9,452 nt of DNA. Origin: Gulosibacter sediminis. Lineage in GTDB: Bacteria; Actinomycetota; Actinomycetes; Actinomycetales; Microbacteriaceae. This document shows, in pieces, positions 1 through 8,965 of this stretch. The notes beneath the pieces were generated by a model. The model saw nothing but the letters and a program-made list of their open reading frames with translations. It did not search any database and had not been told where the DNA came from. The DNA lies in contig NZ_JACXJG010000005.1 of the NCBI RefSeq assembly GCF_014904065.1, forward strand, positions 211,045 to 220,496, written 5' to 3'. A program made the translations under genes and the position numbers. Each line of letters begins with the position of its first letter. Position 1 is the first letter of the stretch.

Positions 1-886
<886 letters not shown>

Positions 887-890
<4 letters not shown>

Positions 891-2752
891 GCACCTACCT
901 CGAGTGGCGGCCGAAGCCGGCGGACATTCCCGACAAACCGGGCGTGTACCGCTGGCTCGACGCCTCGGGCCGCATCCTCTACGTCGGCAAAGCAAAGCGG
1001 CTGAGGCAGCGACTCGCGAATTATTTCGCGGCGCTCGAGACGCTGCCCGAGCGAACGCGGCGCATGGTCACGACGGCCTCGACGGTGCGGTGGACCGTCG
1101 TCCAGAACGAGATCGAAGCGCTGCAGCTCGAGTACAGCCTCATTCAGGAGTACTCGCCGCCATTCAATGTGCGGTTGAAGGACGACAAATCGTACCCGTT
1201 CATGGCGATCACGCTCGCCGACGAGGCCCCGCGCGTCATGGTGACCCGCAACACCCACATCAAGGGCGCCCGGTACTTCGGGCCGTACCCGAAGGTCTGG
1301 GCGGTGAACGAGGCCATCGACCTCATGATTCGGGTGCTGCCGATTCGCACGTGCAACGACACGAACTACCGCCGGGCGATGCAAACCGGCAAGCCATGCT
1401 TTGCAGGCCAGATCGGCCGCTGCGGCGGGCCCTGTTCGCAGCAAGTGTCGATCGAGGAGCATCGTGCGCGCGTCGACGAGTTCGTGCGCATCATGGAGAC
1501 GTATGACCGCTCGATCCTCGACGACCTGACAGCGCAGATGCAACTCGCCGCCATCGAGATGCGGTACGAGGATGCGGCCACGATTCGCGACCGCATCAGC
1601 GCGTTCGAGGCGGTGCTCGCGAAGTCCGCCGTGGTGCTGCCAGACAAGGCCGACGCCGATGTCTACGGCCTCGCGGAAGACGAGCTGGCAGCGTCGGTGC
1701 AGCTGTTCTCGGTGCGCCGCGGCCGCATCCGCGGCGTGCGCGGCTGGGTGCTCGACAAAGAACTCGACGTCGACACCGCAACGCTCATGCAGCAGGTGCT
1801 GCAGGATGTGTACGGGGCACAGGAGCAGCATCCCGCCCGCGAGGTGATCGTGCCGTCGCTGCCCGATGACCATGTCGCGCTCGAGGAGGTGCTCACGAAG
1901 GTGCGCGGTTCACGGGTGCAACTCCGCACCGCCCAGCGCGGCGTGAAGGGCGAGTTGCTCAAGACCGCCCAGTTCAACGCGACCGAAGCGCTGAAGCAGT
2001 ACAAGCTCAAGCGTACCGCCGACTTCGTCTCTCGCACCGATGCCCTGAACGACCTGCGCGAGGCGCTCGGCATGGCCGAAGCGCCGCTGCGCATCGAGTG
2101 CTATGACGTTTCGCACCTGCAGGGAACGGGCGTTGTCGCGTCGATGGTGGTGTTCGAAGATGGCCTCCCGAAGAAGCGTGACTACCGTCGATTCAATATC
2201 GCGAACACCACTGACGACACAGACTCGATCTACCAAGTGCTCACGCGGCGCCTCGCGTACCTCAATGCCGAGGAGGCGCCGAAGGAGGGCGACAAGTTCG
2301 CGTACCGACCGCAGCTGCTGCTGATTGATGGCGGCCAGCCCCAGGTCGCGGCGGCCAAGCGGGCGCTCGACGACGCCGGGGTAGGGGAGATCACCATTAC
2401 TGGCATCGCGAAGCGGCTCGAGGAGCTCTGGCTGCCCGACGACGACTTCCCAGTGATCCTGCCGCGCTCCTCTGAGGCGCTGTTCCTCGTGCAGCGACTG
2501 CGCGACGAAGCCCACCGCTTCGCGATCACGGCGCAGCGTAAGTCGCGAAGCCGCGACATCCGTTCGCAGCTGGCCGATGTGCCGGGTCTTGGCCCCGCGC
2601 GGATCCGCGAGCTGCTGAAACACTTCGGCTCGGTGAAGCGCTTGCGGGCGGCGGGCGAGGATGAATTGCTCGAGGTTTCGGGCATTGGCACGGCGACCGC
2701 GGCGGCGATCCGAACTGCGCTGTCCGCCGGAAGCTCAGGCGATGGTCGCTAG
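887..2752 (+). CDS. uvrC: UvrABC system protein C (excinuclease ABC subunit C)
   Basis: UvrC is the dual-incision nuclease of nucleotide excision repair and acts with UvrA and UvrB. The 621-residue protein fits the family length. It has an N-terminal GIY-YIG nuclease domain (PGVY at 18-21, ILYVGKAK at 30-37, Arg42, and NEIEALQLE at 74-82). Four cysteines (156, 171, 179, 183) match the spacing reported to bind an Fe-S cluster in E. coli UvrC. A UVR domain spans about 211-246. The RNase H-like nuclease domain has Asp407 (DVSH), Asp481 (DGGQ) and His543 (EAHRF), and tandem helix-hairpin-helix motifs fill about 562-610. The open frame extends upstream to 335, but the family N-terminus begins at the GTG at 887, which overlaps the uvrA stop. 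No Shine-Dalgarno sequence is visible before this GTG, so translation is probably coupled to uvrA. Confidence 0.97.
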
Positions 2753-2755
2753 GCT
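2750..2755 (+). promoter_or_regulatory. Possible -10 element for rapZ
   Basis: TAGGCT fits the actinobacterial TANNNT -10 pattern and overlaps the uvrC stop codon. It lies about 50 bp before the rapZ start. No convincing -35 is present at 16-19 bp upstream, so this could be chance. If real, it would give rapZ-whiA a start of their own in addition to read-through from uvrA-uvrC. Confidence 0.25.
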
Positions 2756-2793
2756 AGTCGTCGACGGGGCGCCGTGAGATCCGTCTTGCGAGC

Positions 2794-2799
2794 AAGGAG
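2794..2799 (+). promoter_or_regulatory. Ribosome-binding site of rapZ
   Basis: AAGGAG stands 6 bases before the GTG at 2806. It fixes the rapZ start, since the later in-frame TTG and GTG codons (2836, 2842) have no such site. The choice gives a leader of about 20 residues before the first conserved strand. Confidence 0.8.
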
Positions 2800-2805
2800 C
2801 ACAGC

Positions 2806-3720
2806 GTGACTTTTGGTGGAGCTAATGGAACTGGGTTGACCGTGCCTGGCGCGCAGGAGCGCCAGGAGATCACCATCGTCACCGGCATGTCCGGTGCGGG
2901 GCGCTCGACCGCGCTCAAGGGCTTTGAAGACCTCGGCTGGTTCGCGGTCGACAACCTACCGCCGCAAATGATTCGCCCCCTCATCGAGGTCGCGGCCAAG
3001 GCGCGAGACTCGCTGCCCAAGCTGACGGTCGCGGTCGACATTCGTGGTGGCCGCCTCATCGACGAGTTTGAGGACTTCGCAGCCGAGTTGCGCAAGACGC
3101 ACGAGGTGCACGTGCTGTTCCTTGACGCGACCGACGACACGCTCGTCCGCCGCTATGAGTCATCGCGCCGCCCGCATCCGCTGCAGGAAGACGGTGACAC
3201 GATCCTCGACGCGATTCACCGCGAACGCACCCGACTGCGCGAGATCCGCAGCATGTCAGACATCGTCATCGACACCTCCGAACTCAACGTGCACGAGCTT
3301 GCCCGACGCATCAGCGAGCGCTTCGGCGCTCCAGACCAAGACAAGATCCGGTTGACGGTGATGAGTTTCGGGTTCAAATATGGGCTGCCCGTCGACGCCG
3401 ACCTCGTGCTCGACATGCGCTTTCTGCCGAACCCGTTCTGGGTGGCCGAGTTGCGCGCCTACAACGGCCGCGACAAGCGCGTCTCGGAGTACGTGGTCCA
3501 CCAGCCCGGCGCGAAGGAATTTGCCGAAAGCTTTCTCGCCATGATTGACCCGGTGTTGTCGGGCTACGCTCGCGAGAACAAGCGCCACGCAATGATCGCG
3601 GTCGGCTGCACCGGCGGCAAGCACCGCTCAGTCGCGATGACCGAATACCTCGCCTCGAAGCTGCGCGAGCGCCGTGACGTCGCGGTCTCGGTGAAGCACC
3701 GTGACCTCGGTCGCGAGTGA
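2806..3720 (+). CDS. rapZ: RapZ family nucleotide-binding protein (YvcJ-like P-loop protein)
   Basis: This 304-residue member of the RapZ/YvcJ family has a nucleotide-binding N-terminal domain. The Walker A is GMSGAGRST at residues 27-35, followed by the family motif DLGWFAVDNLPP. The C-terminal domain carries SFGFKYG (187-193), DADLVLDMRFLPNPFW and GCTGGKHRSV (267-276), all diagnostic. In E. coli RapZ is an RNA-binding adaptor that guides decay of the GlmZ sRNA controlling GlmS. Actinobacteria are not known to have that sRNA pair, so the role here is uncertain. The usual Walker A lysine is arginine (Arg33), which as I recall is common in actinobacterial members. The GTG start is backed by AAGGAG 6 bases upstream. 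It follows uvrC by 53 bp and precedes whiA by 44 bp. The yvcK gene that normally lies between rapZ and whiA is missing. Confidence 0.95.
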   Translation: MTFGGANGTGLTVPGAQERQEITIVTGMSGAGRSTALKGFEDLGWFAVDNLPPQMIRPLIEVAAKARDSLPKLTVAVDIRGGRLIDEFEDFAAELRKTHEVHVLFLDATDDTLVRRYESSRRPHPLQEDGDTILDAIHRERTRLREIRSMSDIVIDTSELNVHELARRISERFGAPDQDKIRLTVMSFGFKYGLPVDADLVLDMRFLPNPFWVAELRAYNGRDKRVSEYVVHQPGAKEFAESFLAMIDPVLSGYARENKRHAMIAVGCTGGKHRSVAMTEYLASKLRERRDVAVSVKHRDLGRE

Positions 3721-3744
3721 GCCGAGGGGTAAGATTGGTTTTTT
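3705..3744 (+). terminator. Weak hairpin followed by T6 run at the rapZ-whiA junction
   Basis: Arms CCTCGG (3705-3710) and CCGAGG (3722-3727) are perfect complements that straddle the rapZ stop codon, with an 11-nt loop. A run of six T lies at 3739-3744. The 11-nt gap between stem and T-run is too long for a standard rho-independent terminator, so it may be an attenuator or chance. Confidence 0.2.
3730..3735 (+). promoter_or_regulatory. Possible -10 element for whiA
   Basis: TAAGAT, preceded by GGGG, matches the TANNNT actinobacterial -10 pattern. It sits 29 bp before the whiA GTG. No good -35 hexamer is seen at the normal distance, so the call is tentative. Confidence 0.3.
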
Positions 3745-3764
3745 CGCAATGAAAGGATGTCTAC

Positions 3765-4745
3765 GTGACGTTGACCGAGAAAGTGAAGCGGGAACTCAAC
3801 GGAGTTAACCCAGGATCGAACCTGGCGCGTGCTGCCCAGATTTCGAGCATCCTTCGCTTTGCCGGTGCGCTGCAGATGATCTCTGGGCGTTATGTCATCG
3901 AAGCTGAACTCGACACCGAGACCCTCGCGAAGCGACTCGCCCACGAGCTCGCGGCCATCTACGGGGTTCGCCCCCGCATCGCGCGCAGTGCGGGCGGCGC
4001 CGCGAGCGACTCGCACACCTACCTCGTGCGGGTGCTCGACCAGGGCGAGACGCTTGCCCGGCAGACGGGGATGATGGATGCTCGCGGACGCATTGTCCGC
4101 GGGCTACCGAACCGGCTCACGCTCGGCACCGCCGATGTGCTCGCGGCCATTTGGCGGGGTGCGTTTATCGCTGCCGGATCGTTGACCGACCCGGGCCGCT
4201 CGGCATCGCTCGAGATCGTTTGCGCTAACCGCGAGACGGCCATGGCGCTCGTTGGTGCGGCCGGCCGGCTCGGCATCGCTGCGAAGCAGCGCGAGGTTCG
4301 CGGCGTGAACCGCGTCGTGATTCGCGACGCCGAGGCGATCAACCAGACGCTCTCAGTCATGGGCGCAAAGCATGTGCTGCAGGAGTGGGAGGCGCTCCGC
4401 CAGCGTCGCGAGACCCGCGCCACGGCGAATCGCCTCGTTAATTTTGACGACGCGAACCTGCGTCGTTCGGCGCAGGCGGCCGTCGCGGCGTGCGCCCGCG
4501 TGGAGCGCGCCTTCGAGATCCTCGGCGATCAGGTGCCCGACCATCTGCGCCAGGCCGGAGAACTGCGCCTTGCGTTCCGCGAGGCCTCGCTTGACGAGCT
4601 TGGGCAGCGGGCCGACCCGCCAATGACGAAGGATGCCGTGGCCGGCCGGGTGCGCCGTCTGCTCGCGCTCGCCGACCGCGAGGCGTCGCAGCAGGGCATT
4701 CCCGACACCGCGTCGAGCGTGCCCGAGGGCGAACTCCTCGACTAA
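3765..4745 (+). CDS. whiA: DNA-binding protein WhiA (sporulation/cell-division regulator)
   Basis: WhiA controls sporulation septation with WhiB in Streptomyces, but is also conserved in non-sporulating Gram-positives. The 326-residue protein has the two-part family architecture. A degenerate LAGLIDADG homing-endonuclease-like N-terminal region covers about residues 1-200 (AAQISSILRFAGAL at 23-36, WRGAFIAAGSLTDPGR at 130-145). A C-terminal DNA-binding region follows, with RATANRLVNFDDANLRRS at 218-235 and a helix-turn-helix around 274-300 (ASLDELG and PPMTKDAVAGRVRRLL). The GTG start is preceded by AAAGGA at 3752-3757, 7 bases away. The gene is 44 bp after rapZ in the same orientation and is followed by a 110-bp gap before gap. 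As the host appears to be a non-sporulating actinobacterium, a role in division or chromosome segregation is more likely than sporulation; this last point is inference. Confidence 0.96.
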   Translation: MTLTEKVKRELNGVNPGSNLARAAQISSILRFAGALQMISGRYVIEAELDTETLAKRLAHELAAIYGVRPRIARSAGGAASDSHTYLVRVLDQGETLARQTGMMDARGRIVRGLPNRLTLGTADVLAAIWRGAFIAAGSLTDPGRSASLEIVCANRETAMALVGAAGRLGIAAKQREVRGVNRVVIRDAEAINQTLSVMGAKHVLQEWEALRQRRETRATANRLVNFDDANLRRSAQAAVAACARVERAFEILGDQVPDHLRQAGELRLAFREASLDELGQRADPPMTKDAVAGRVRRLLALADREASQQGIPDTASSVPEGELLD

Positions 4746-4778
4746 CGCGTCACGGCGCCGATTCTGGGAGGCGCGCTC

Positions 4779-4791
4779 ACCCAAACTGGGT
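4779..4791. repeat. Short inverted repeat upstream of gap
   Basis: ACCCA-AAC-TGGGT is a perfect 5-bp inverted repeat with a 3-base centre, lying in the 110-bp whiA-gap intergenic region. It abuts the candidate gap -10 (TACCGT at 4791-4796), so it sits where a repressor could block the promoter. A repeat of this size can also arise by chance. Confidence 0.3.
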
Positions 4792-4796
4792 ACCGT
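4791..4796 (+). promoter_or_regulatory. Possible -10 element for the gap-pgk-tpiA operon
   Basis: TACCGT fits the TANNNT pattern and lies 60 bp upstream of the gap start, in the only sizeable gene-free stretch before the glycolytic genes. A clear -35 is absent. A TTGACC at 4796-4801 has no good -10 at 16-18 bp downstream and was not preferred. A promoter somewhere in 4746-4855 is likely, but its exact position is not established. Confidence 0.25.
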
Positions 4797-4804
4797 TGAC
4801 CTGA

Positions 4805-5860
<1,056 letters not shown>

Positions 5861-5895
5861 CCACACACCCACCACGCACACTGAGGGAGACCACT

Positions 5896-7107
5896 ATGCC
5901 TCTGCGCACACTCGAATCGCTCGGCGATCTCGCGGGCAAGCGCGTCCTCGTCCGCTGTGATCTCAACGTCCCGCTGCGAGACGGCGAGATCACTGACGAC
6001 GGTCGCGTCCGGGCGTCACTGCCCACGATCCAACGACTCACTGAGCAGGGCGCGAAGGTCATCGTGATCTCGCATCTCGGCCGCCCGAAGGGCGAGCCCG
6101 ACCCGCAGTTCTCCCTTGCGCCGGCGGCGGCGCGCCTCGCGAAGCTGCTCGACCAGGATGTTCCGCTCGCCGGTGACACCGTGGGCGAGAGCGCAGCTGG
6201 GCTCGTCGCCGCCCTGGAAGACGGTGGGGTTGTCGTACTCGAGAACCTCCGCTTCAACGAGGGCGAGACGAGCAAGGACGACGCCGTGCGTCGAGCCTTC
6301 GCCGAGCAGCTCGCCGCGCTCGGCGACGCCTTCGTCTCTGACGGCTTCGGCGTGGTGCACCGCAAGCAGGCCTCGGTGTACGAGCTCGCGGAGCTGCTGC
6401 CCTCGGCGGCCGGCCTCCTCGTCGAGAACGAGGTTGAGAAGCTCGGCCGGGTGATCAACGACCCCGAGCGGCCGTTCACCGTGGTGCTCGGCGGGTCGAA
6501 GGTCTCCGACAAGCTCGGCGTCATCGAGAACCTAATGCCGAGGGTCGATCGCCTCGTCATTGGTGGCGGCATGCTGTTCACCTTTCTCGCAGCACAGGGC
6601 CATTCGATCGGCAAGTCGCTGCTCGAGTCCGAGCAGATCGACACCGTGCGTGGCTACATCGAACAGGCCGAGGAGCGCGGCGTCGAACTCCTGCTGCCAA
6701 GCGACATCGTCGTGGCGGCGGGATTTGCCGCTGACGCCGAGCATGAGGTGGTTGACGCTTCGGCGATCGAGTCTTCGAAGTTCGGTGCCGAGGGCATCGG
6801 CCTCGACATTGGTCCCGACTCGGCGCGCGCCTACGCCGAGACGATTCGCACGTCGAAGACCGTGTTCTGGAACGGCCCGATGGGTGTGTTCGAGTTCCCG
6901 GCGTTCGCTGATGGCACCCAGCAGGTAGCCCAGGCCCTGACCGAGGTCCACGGCCTTTCTGTGGTCGGCGGCGGCGACTCGGCCGCGGCGATCCGTACCC
7001 TCGGCTTCGCCGACGACGAATTCGGTCACGTCTCGACGGGTGGCGGCGCCAGCCTCGAGCTCATCGAAGGCAAGCGCCTGCCCGGCCTGGAGGTACTCGG
7101 ATGGTAG
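5896..7107 (+). CDS. pgk: Phosphoglycerate kinase
   Basis: This cytosolic glycolytic kinase transfers phosphate from 1,3-bisphosphoglycerate to ADP, making the first ATP of lower glycolysis. The 403-residue protein is full length. The PGK signature [11 protein letters not shown] is at 16-26, and ISHLGRPKG (58-66) and [10 protein letters not shown] (115-124) form the substrate-binding basic patch. [13 protein letters not shown] is at 148-160, and LGGSKVSDK (198-206) precedes the nucleotide domain. WNGPMGVFE (325-333) and [11 protein letters not shown] (356-366) bind nucleotide, with [12 protein letters not shown] near the end. The ATG at 5896 has GAGGGAG (5883-5889) 6 bases upstream. It lies between gap and tpiA in one operon and overlaps the tpiA start by 7 nt. 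Nothing suggests damage or horizontal origin. Confidence 0.98.
   Translation: MPLRTLESLGDLAGKRVLVRCDLNVPLRDGEITDDGRVRASLPTIQRLTEQGAKVIVISHLGRPKGEPDPQFSLAPAAARLAKLLDQDVPLAGDTVGESAAGLVAALEDGGVVVLENLRFNEGETSKDDAVRRAFAEQLAALGDAFVSDGFGVVHRKQASVYELAELLPSAAGLLVENEVEKLGRVINDPERPFTVVLGGSKVSDKLGVIENLMPRVDRLVIGGGMLFTFLAAQGHSIGKSLLESEQIDTVRGYIEQAEERGVELLLPSDIVVAAGFAADAEHEVVDASAIESSKFGAEGIGLDIGPDSARAYAETIRTSKTVFWNGPMGVFEFPAFADGTQQVAQALTEVHGLSVVGGGDSAAAIRTLGFADDEFGHVSTGGGASLELIEGKRLPGLEVLGW
7089..7093 (+). promoter_or_regulatory. Ribosome-binding site of tpiA inside the end of pgk
   Basis: GGAGG lies within the last codons of pgk, 7 bases before the ATG at 7101. It decides the tpiA start over the second in-frame ATG at 7125, which would remove eight residues and begin right at the catalytic GNWKMN segment. 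Confidence 0.75.
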
Positions 7108-7892
7108 CCACCCGCACGCCGCTCATGGCGGGCAACTGGAAGATGAACATGACGCATCTTCAGGCGATCGCCTTCGTGCAGAAACTCGCTTGGACGCTGA
7201 AGGATGCCGATCACGACTACGAGCAGGTTGAGGTCGCGGTTTTCCCGCCGTTCACCGATCTTCGTAGTGTGCAGACCCTCGTCGACACCGACAAGCTCAA
7301 GCTCGTCTACGGCGGCCAGGATCTCTCGAAGCACGACTCGGGTGCCTACACCGGCGACATCTCGGGAGAGTTCCTCGCGGCCCTCGGCGCGAAGTATGCG
7401 CTCGTCGGTCACTCGGAGCGTCGCACGATCCACTGCGAGGACGACGCCGAATGCCAGGCGAAGGTGCAGGCCGCGCTGAAGCACGGCCTCATTCCAGTGC
7501 TCTGCGTCGGCGAGACGCTTGAGCAGCGCGAGGCGACCGACACTCCGTGGGATGTCCCCGTTGCGCAGCTTCGAGCTGGCCTGGCCGAGCTGCCGGCTGA
7601 CGCCGAGATCGTCCTGGCCTATGAGCCAGTTTGGGCGATCGGCACCGGTAAGGTGGCGAGCGCGGAGCAGGCCCAGGAGGTCTGCGCCGCCCTGCGTACG
7701 GCCCTCATCGAGGAGCTTGGTGAGGAGCGCGCGGCGTCGACGCGCATCCTCTACGGCGGCTCGGTGAAGCCTGACAACGTCGCGAGCATCATGCGCGAGC
7801 CCGACATCGACGGCGCCCTTGTCGGCGGCGCGAGCCTGAAGATCGACGACTTCGCGTCGATCGTGCGCTATCGCAGCCACGTCGGCATCTAA
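7101..7892 (+). CDS. tpiA: Triosephosphate isomerase
   Basis: The enzyme interconverts dihydroxyacetone phosphate and glyceraldehyde 3-phosphate in the cytosol. The 263-residue TIM barrel is complete. The substrate-binding Asn12 and Lys14 lie in AGNWKMN, the electrophilic His104 in VGHSERR, and the catalytic base Glu175 in the signature [12 protein letters not shown] (173-184). The phosphate-binding YGGSVKPDN begins at 218 and GALVGGASL lies further on. The start at 7101 is supported by GGAGG at 7089-7093 and by the residues before GNWKMN that actinobacterial homologues also carry. The gene overlaps the pgk stop by 7 nt, so translation of the two is probably coupled. It is the last gene of the gap-pgk-tpiA operon, followed within 20 bp by a strong terminator. 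Confidence 0.98.
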   Translation: MVATRTPLMAGNWKMNMTHLQAIAFVQKLAWTLKDADHDYEQVEVAVFPPFTDLRSVQTLVDTDKLKLVYGGQDLSKHDSGAYTGDISGEFLAALGAKYALVGHSERRTIHCEDDAECQAKVQAALKHGLIPVLCVGETLEQREATDTPWDVPVAQLRAGLAELPADAEIVLAYEPVWAIGTGKVASAEQAQEVCAALRTALIEELGEERAASTRILYGGSVKPDNVASIMREPDIDGALVGGASLKIDDFASIVRYRSHVGI

Positions 7893-7907
7893 TCAGACGT
7901 CGTCGCC

Positions 7908-7913
7908 TATACT
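7908..7913 (+). promoter_or_regulatory. Probable -10 element for secG, abutting the tpiA terminator
   Basis: TATACT matches TATAAT at five of six positions, in a 76-bp gap before secG. Its last three bases are the first of the terminator's left arm, so a start about 6-7 bases downstream (near 7919-7920) would fall inside the hairpin. No convincing -35 is seen near 7884-7890, as is often the case in actinobacterial promoters. Confidence 0.45.
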
Positions 7914-7948
7914 CGGACGGGGCCTTTATCGGCTCCGTCCGAGTTTTT
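7911..7948 (+). terminator. Rho-independent terminator after tpiA
   Basis: The left arm 7911-7924 (ACTCGGACGGGGCC) and right arm 7931-7944 (GGCTCCGTCCGAGT) form a 14-bp stem with a single G-T wobble and a 6-base loop (TTTATC). The right arm runs directly into TTTTT (7944-7948). It begins 18 bases after the tpiA stop, so it should end most gap-pgk-tpiA transcripts before secG. Confidence 0.9.
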
Positions 7949-7968
7949 ATTGTTGTCGAGAGGACACC

Positions 7969-8223
7969 GTGGACATTCTGCTGGTCATTTTGCAGGTGGT
8001 GCTCGCGATCACGAGCGTGCTGCTCATCCTGTTTATCCTGCTGCACCGAGGCAAGGGTGGCGGACTCAGCGATATGTTTGGCGGAGGCGTGACCACGAGC
8101 GCTCAGTCCTCTGGCGTGGCCGAGAAGAACCTGAACCGACTCACCGTCTGGACCATGGTGATCTGGGCCCTCGCGATCGTCGTGATCGGCATTCTGACGA
8201 AGTTCGTCACGCCTGTCGCGTAG
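7969..8223 (+). CDS. secG: Protein translocase subunit SecG
   Basis: SecG is the small accessory subunit of the SecYEG channel in the cytoplasmic membrane and stimulates SecA-driven export. The 84-residue protein shows the family pattern: a first transmembrane helix at about 3-25, the conserved loop LHRGKGGGLSDMFGGG at 25-40, and a second helix at about 58-79. The GTG start at 7969 has GAGAGGA (7958-7964) 4 bases upstream, a short but usable spacing. It lies downstream of tpiA, as in many actinobacteria, but a strong terminator and its own -10 suggest separate transcription. Its last 17 bp overlap the end of pgl on the other strand, leaving no intergenic space for termination. Confidence 0.95.
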   Translation: MDILLVILQVVLAITSVLLILFILLHRGKGGGLSDMFGGGVTTSAQSSGVAEKNLNRLTVWTMVIWALAIVVIGILTKFVTPVA

Positions 8224-8965
8224 CGGCGGCGTCGGCGTAGACGCGCACCTCGAGGCGTGCGCGGACGCGCGACACCGGTGACTCCTCGGCGCTTGCACTG
8301 CCCGTTCGGGCAAGTGTGAGCGCCGATTGCTTTTCCGCACCCGTGGCGAAAACCCAACAGCGGGCGGCGGCATCGAGCATGCGGAAAGTGAGCGTCACGC
8401 GCATGGGCGGCGGCTTGGGAGCGTCATCGACGGCAACCGCGAGGGCAGAAGTCTCGGCCGGTAGACGGCCGGGGAAGAGGGATGCGGTGTGCCCGTCGGG
8501 CCCCATGCCGAGCAGCGCAAGATCGAGGCTTGGCACGCCGTTCGACTCGCGGATGGGGACGTGCCGAATGAGTCGCTGCTCGTACTCCGCGGCCGCCTCG
8601 GCGAGCGACATACCCAGGTCCCGCGCGGCAGCGATGTGGAGTTGGCTGGCGGGAAAGTCCGTCGCCTGACGCATGGCCGCGACGACCGGCGTCGCGTTGC
8701 GTTCGTCGGTGCCGCGATTGACGAACCGCTCGTCAACGAACCAGACATGCACGCGCGACCAGTCGAGGTCGCGGGCATTGCCGAGCTCGACCATCGCCGG
8801 CACGACGACGGTGGCGAGGGAACCACCCGACACTGCGAGGTTCGCGGCTCCGTGTTCGGTGATCGCCCTCGCCAGCACGTCGACGACGTCGCTGGCGAGG
8901 ATCTTCGCCAACTCAGCGGCGTCGGACCCAACGATGAGGTCGGCATCGGCGAACGTCGAGGTCAT
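8207..8965 (-). CDS. pgl: 6-phosphogluconolactonase (DevB/Pgl type)
   Basis: This cytosolic enzyme hydrolyses 6-phosphogluconolactone to 6-phosphogluconate, the second step of the oxidative pentose-phosphate pathway. The 252-residue protein belongs to the glucosamine/6-phosphogluconolactonase fold. It has the phosphate-binding SGGSL at 46-50 (commonly SGGSTP), VHVWFVDERFV at 72-82, ERNATPV, and the signature LALLGMGPDGHTASLFPG at 149-166, with Asp157 and His159 in the active site. RVTLTF (189-194) and FATGAEK (206-212) also fit. The ATG start overlaps the opcA stop in an ATGA arrangement. Possible ribosome-binding stretches GGAG (8974-8977) and AGGA (8969-8972) lie inside the end of opcA. The last 17 bp overlap secG on the opposite strand. 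Its partner opcA is upstream, and zwf is expected beyond the window. Confidence 0.94.
   Translation of the reverse strand: MTSTFADADLIVGSDAAELAKILASDVVDVLARAITEHGAANLAVSGGSLATVVVPAMVELGNARDLDWSRVHVWFVDERFVNRGTDERNATPVVAAMRQATDFPASQLHIAAARDLGMSLAEAAAEYEQRLIRHVPIRESNGVPSLDLALLGMGPDGHTASLFPGRLPAETSALAVAVDDAPKPPPMRVTLTFRMLDAAARCWVFATGAEKQSALTLARTGSASAEESPVSRVRARLEVRVYADAAATRQA
8288..8334 (+). terminator. Possible secG terminator, antisense inside pgl
   Basis: On the + strand an extended hairpin forms from 8288 to 8324. The outer stem is GGCGCT (8288-8293) with AGCGCC (8319-8324), then a 2x2 internal loop, CAC (8296-8298) with GTG (8314-8316), one bulged A, and TGCCC (8299-8303) with GGGCA (8308-8312) capped by GTTC. 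Six bases later comes TTTT (8331-8334). The minus strand has no T-run after the hairpin, so termination would favour the secG direction. It lies 65 nt past the secG stop. Confidence 0.45.

Noticed and set aside
4755..4774. GCGCC/GGCGC pair after whiA as a terminator
   Set aside because: Only 5 bp of pairing and no following T-run.
8242..8263. GC-rich hairpin CGCGCAC/GTGCGCG just past the secG stop, as a terminator
   Set aside because: It has a 7-bp stem but no T-run on either strand and lies in GC-rich pgl coding DNA, where such repeats are expected. The 8288-8334 element is the better candidate.
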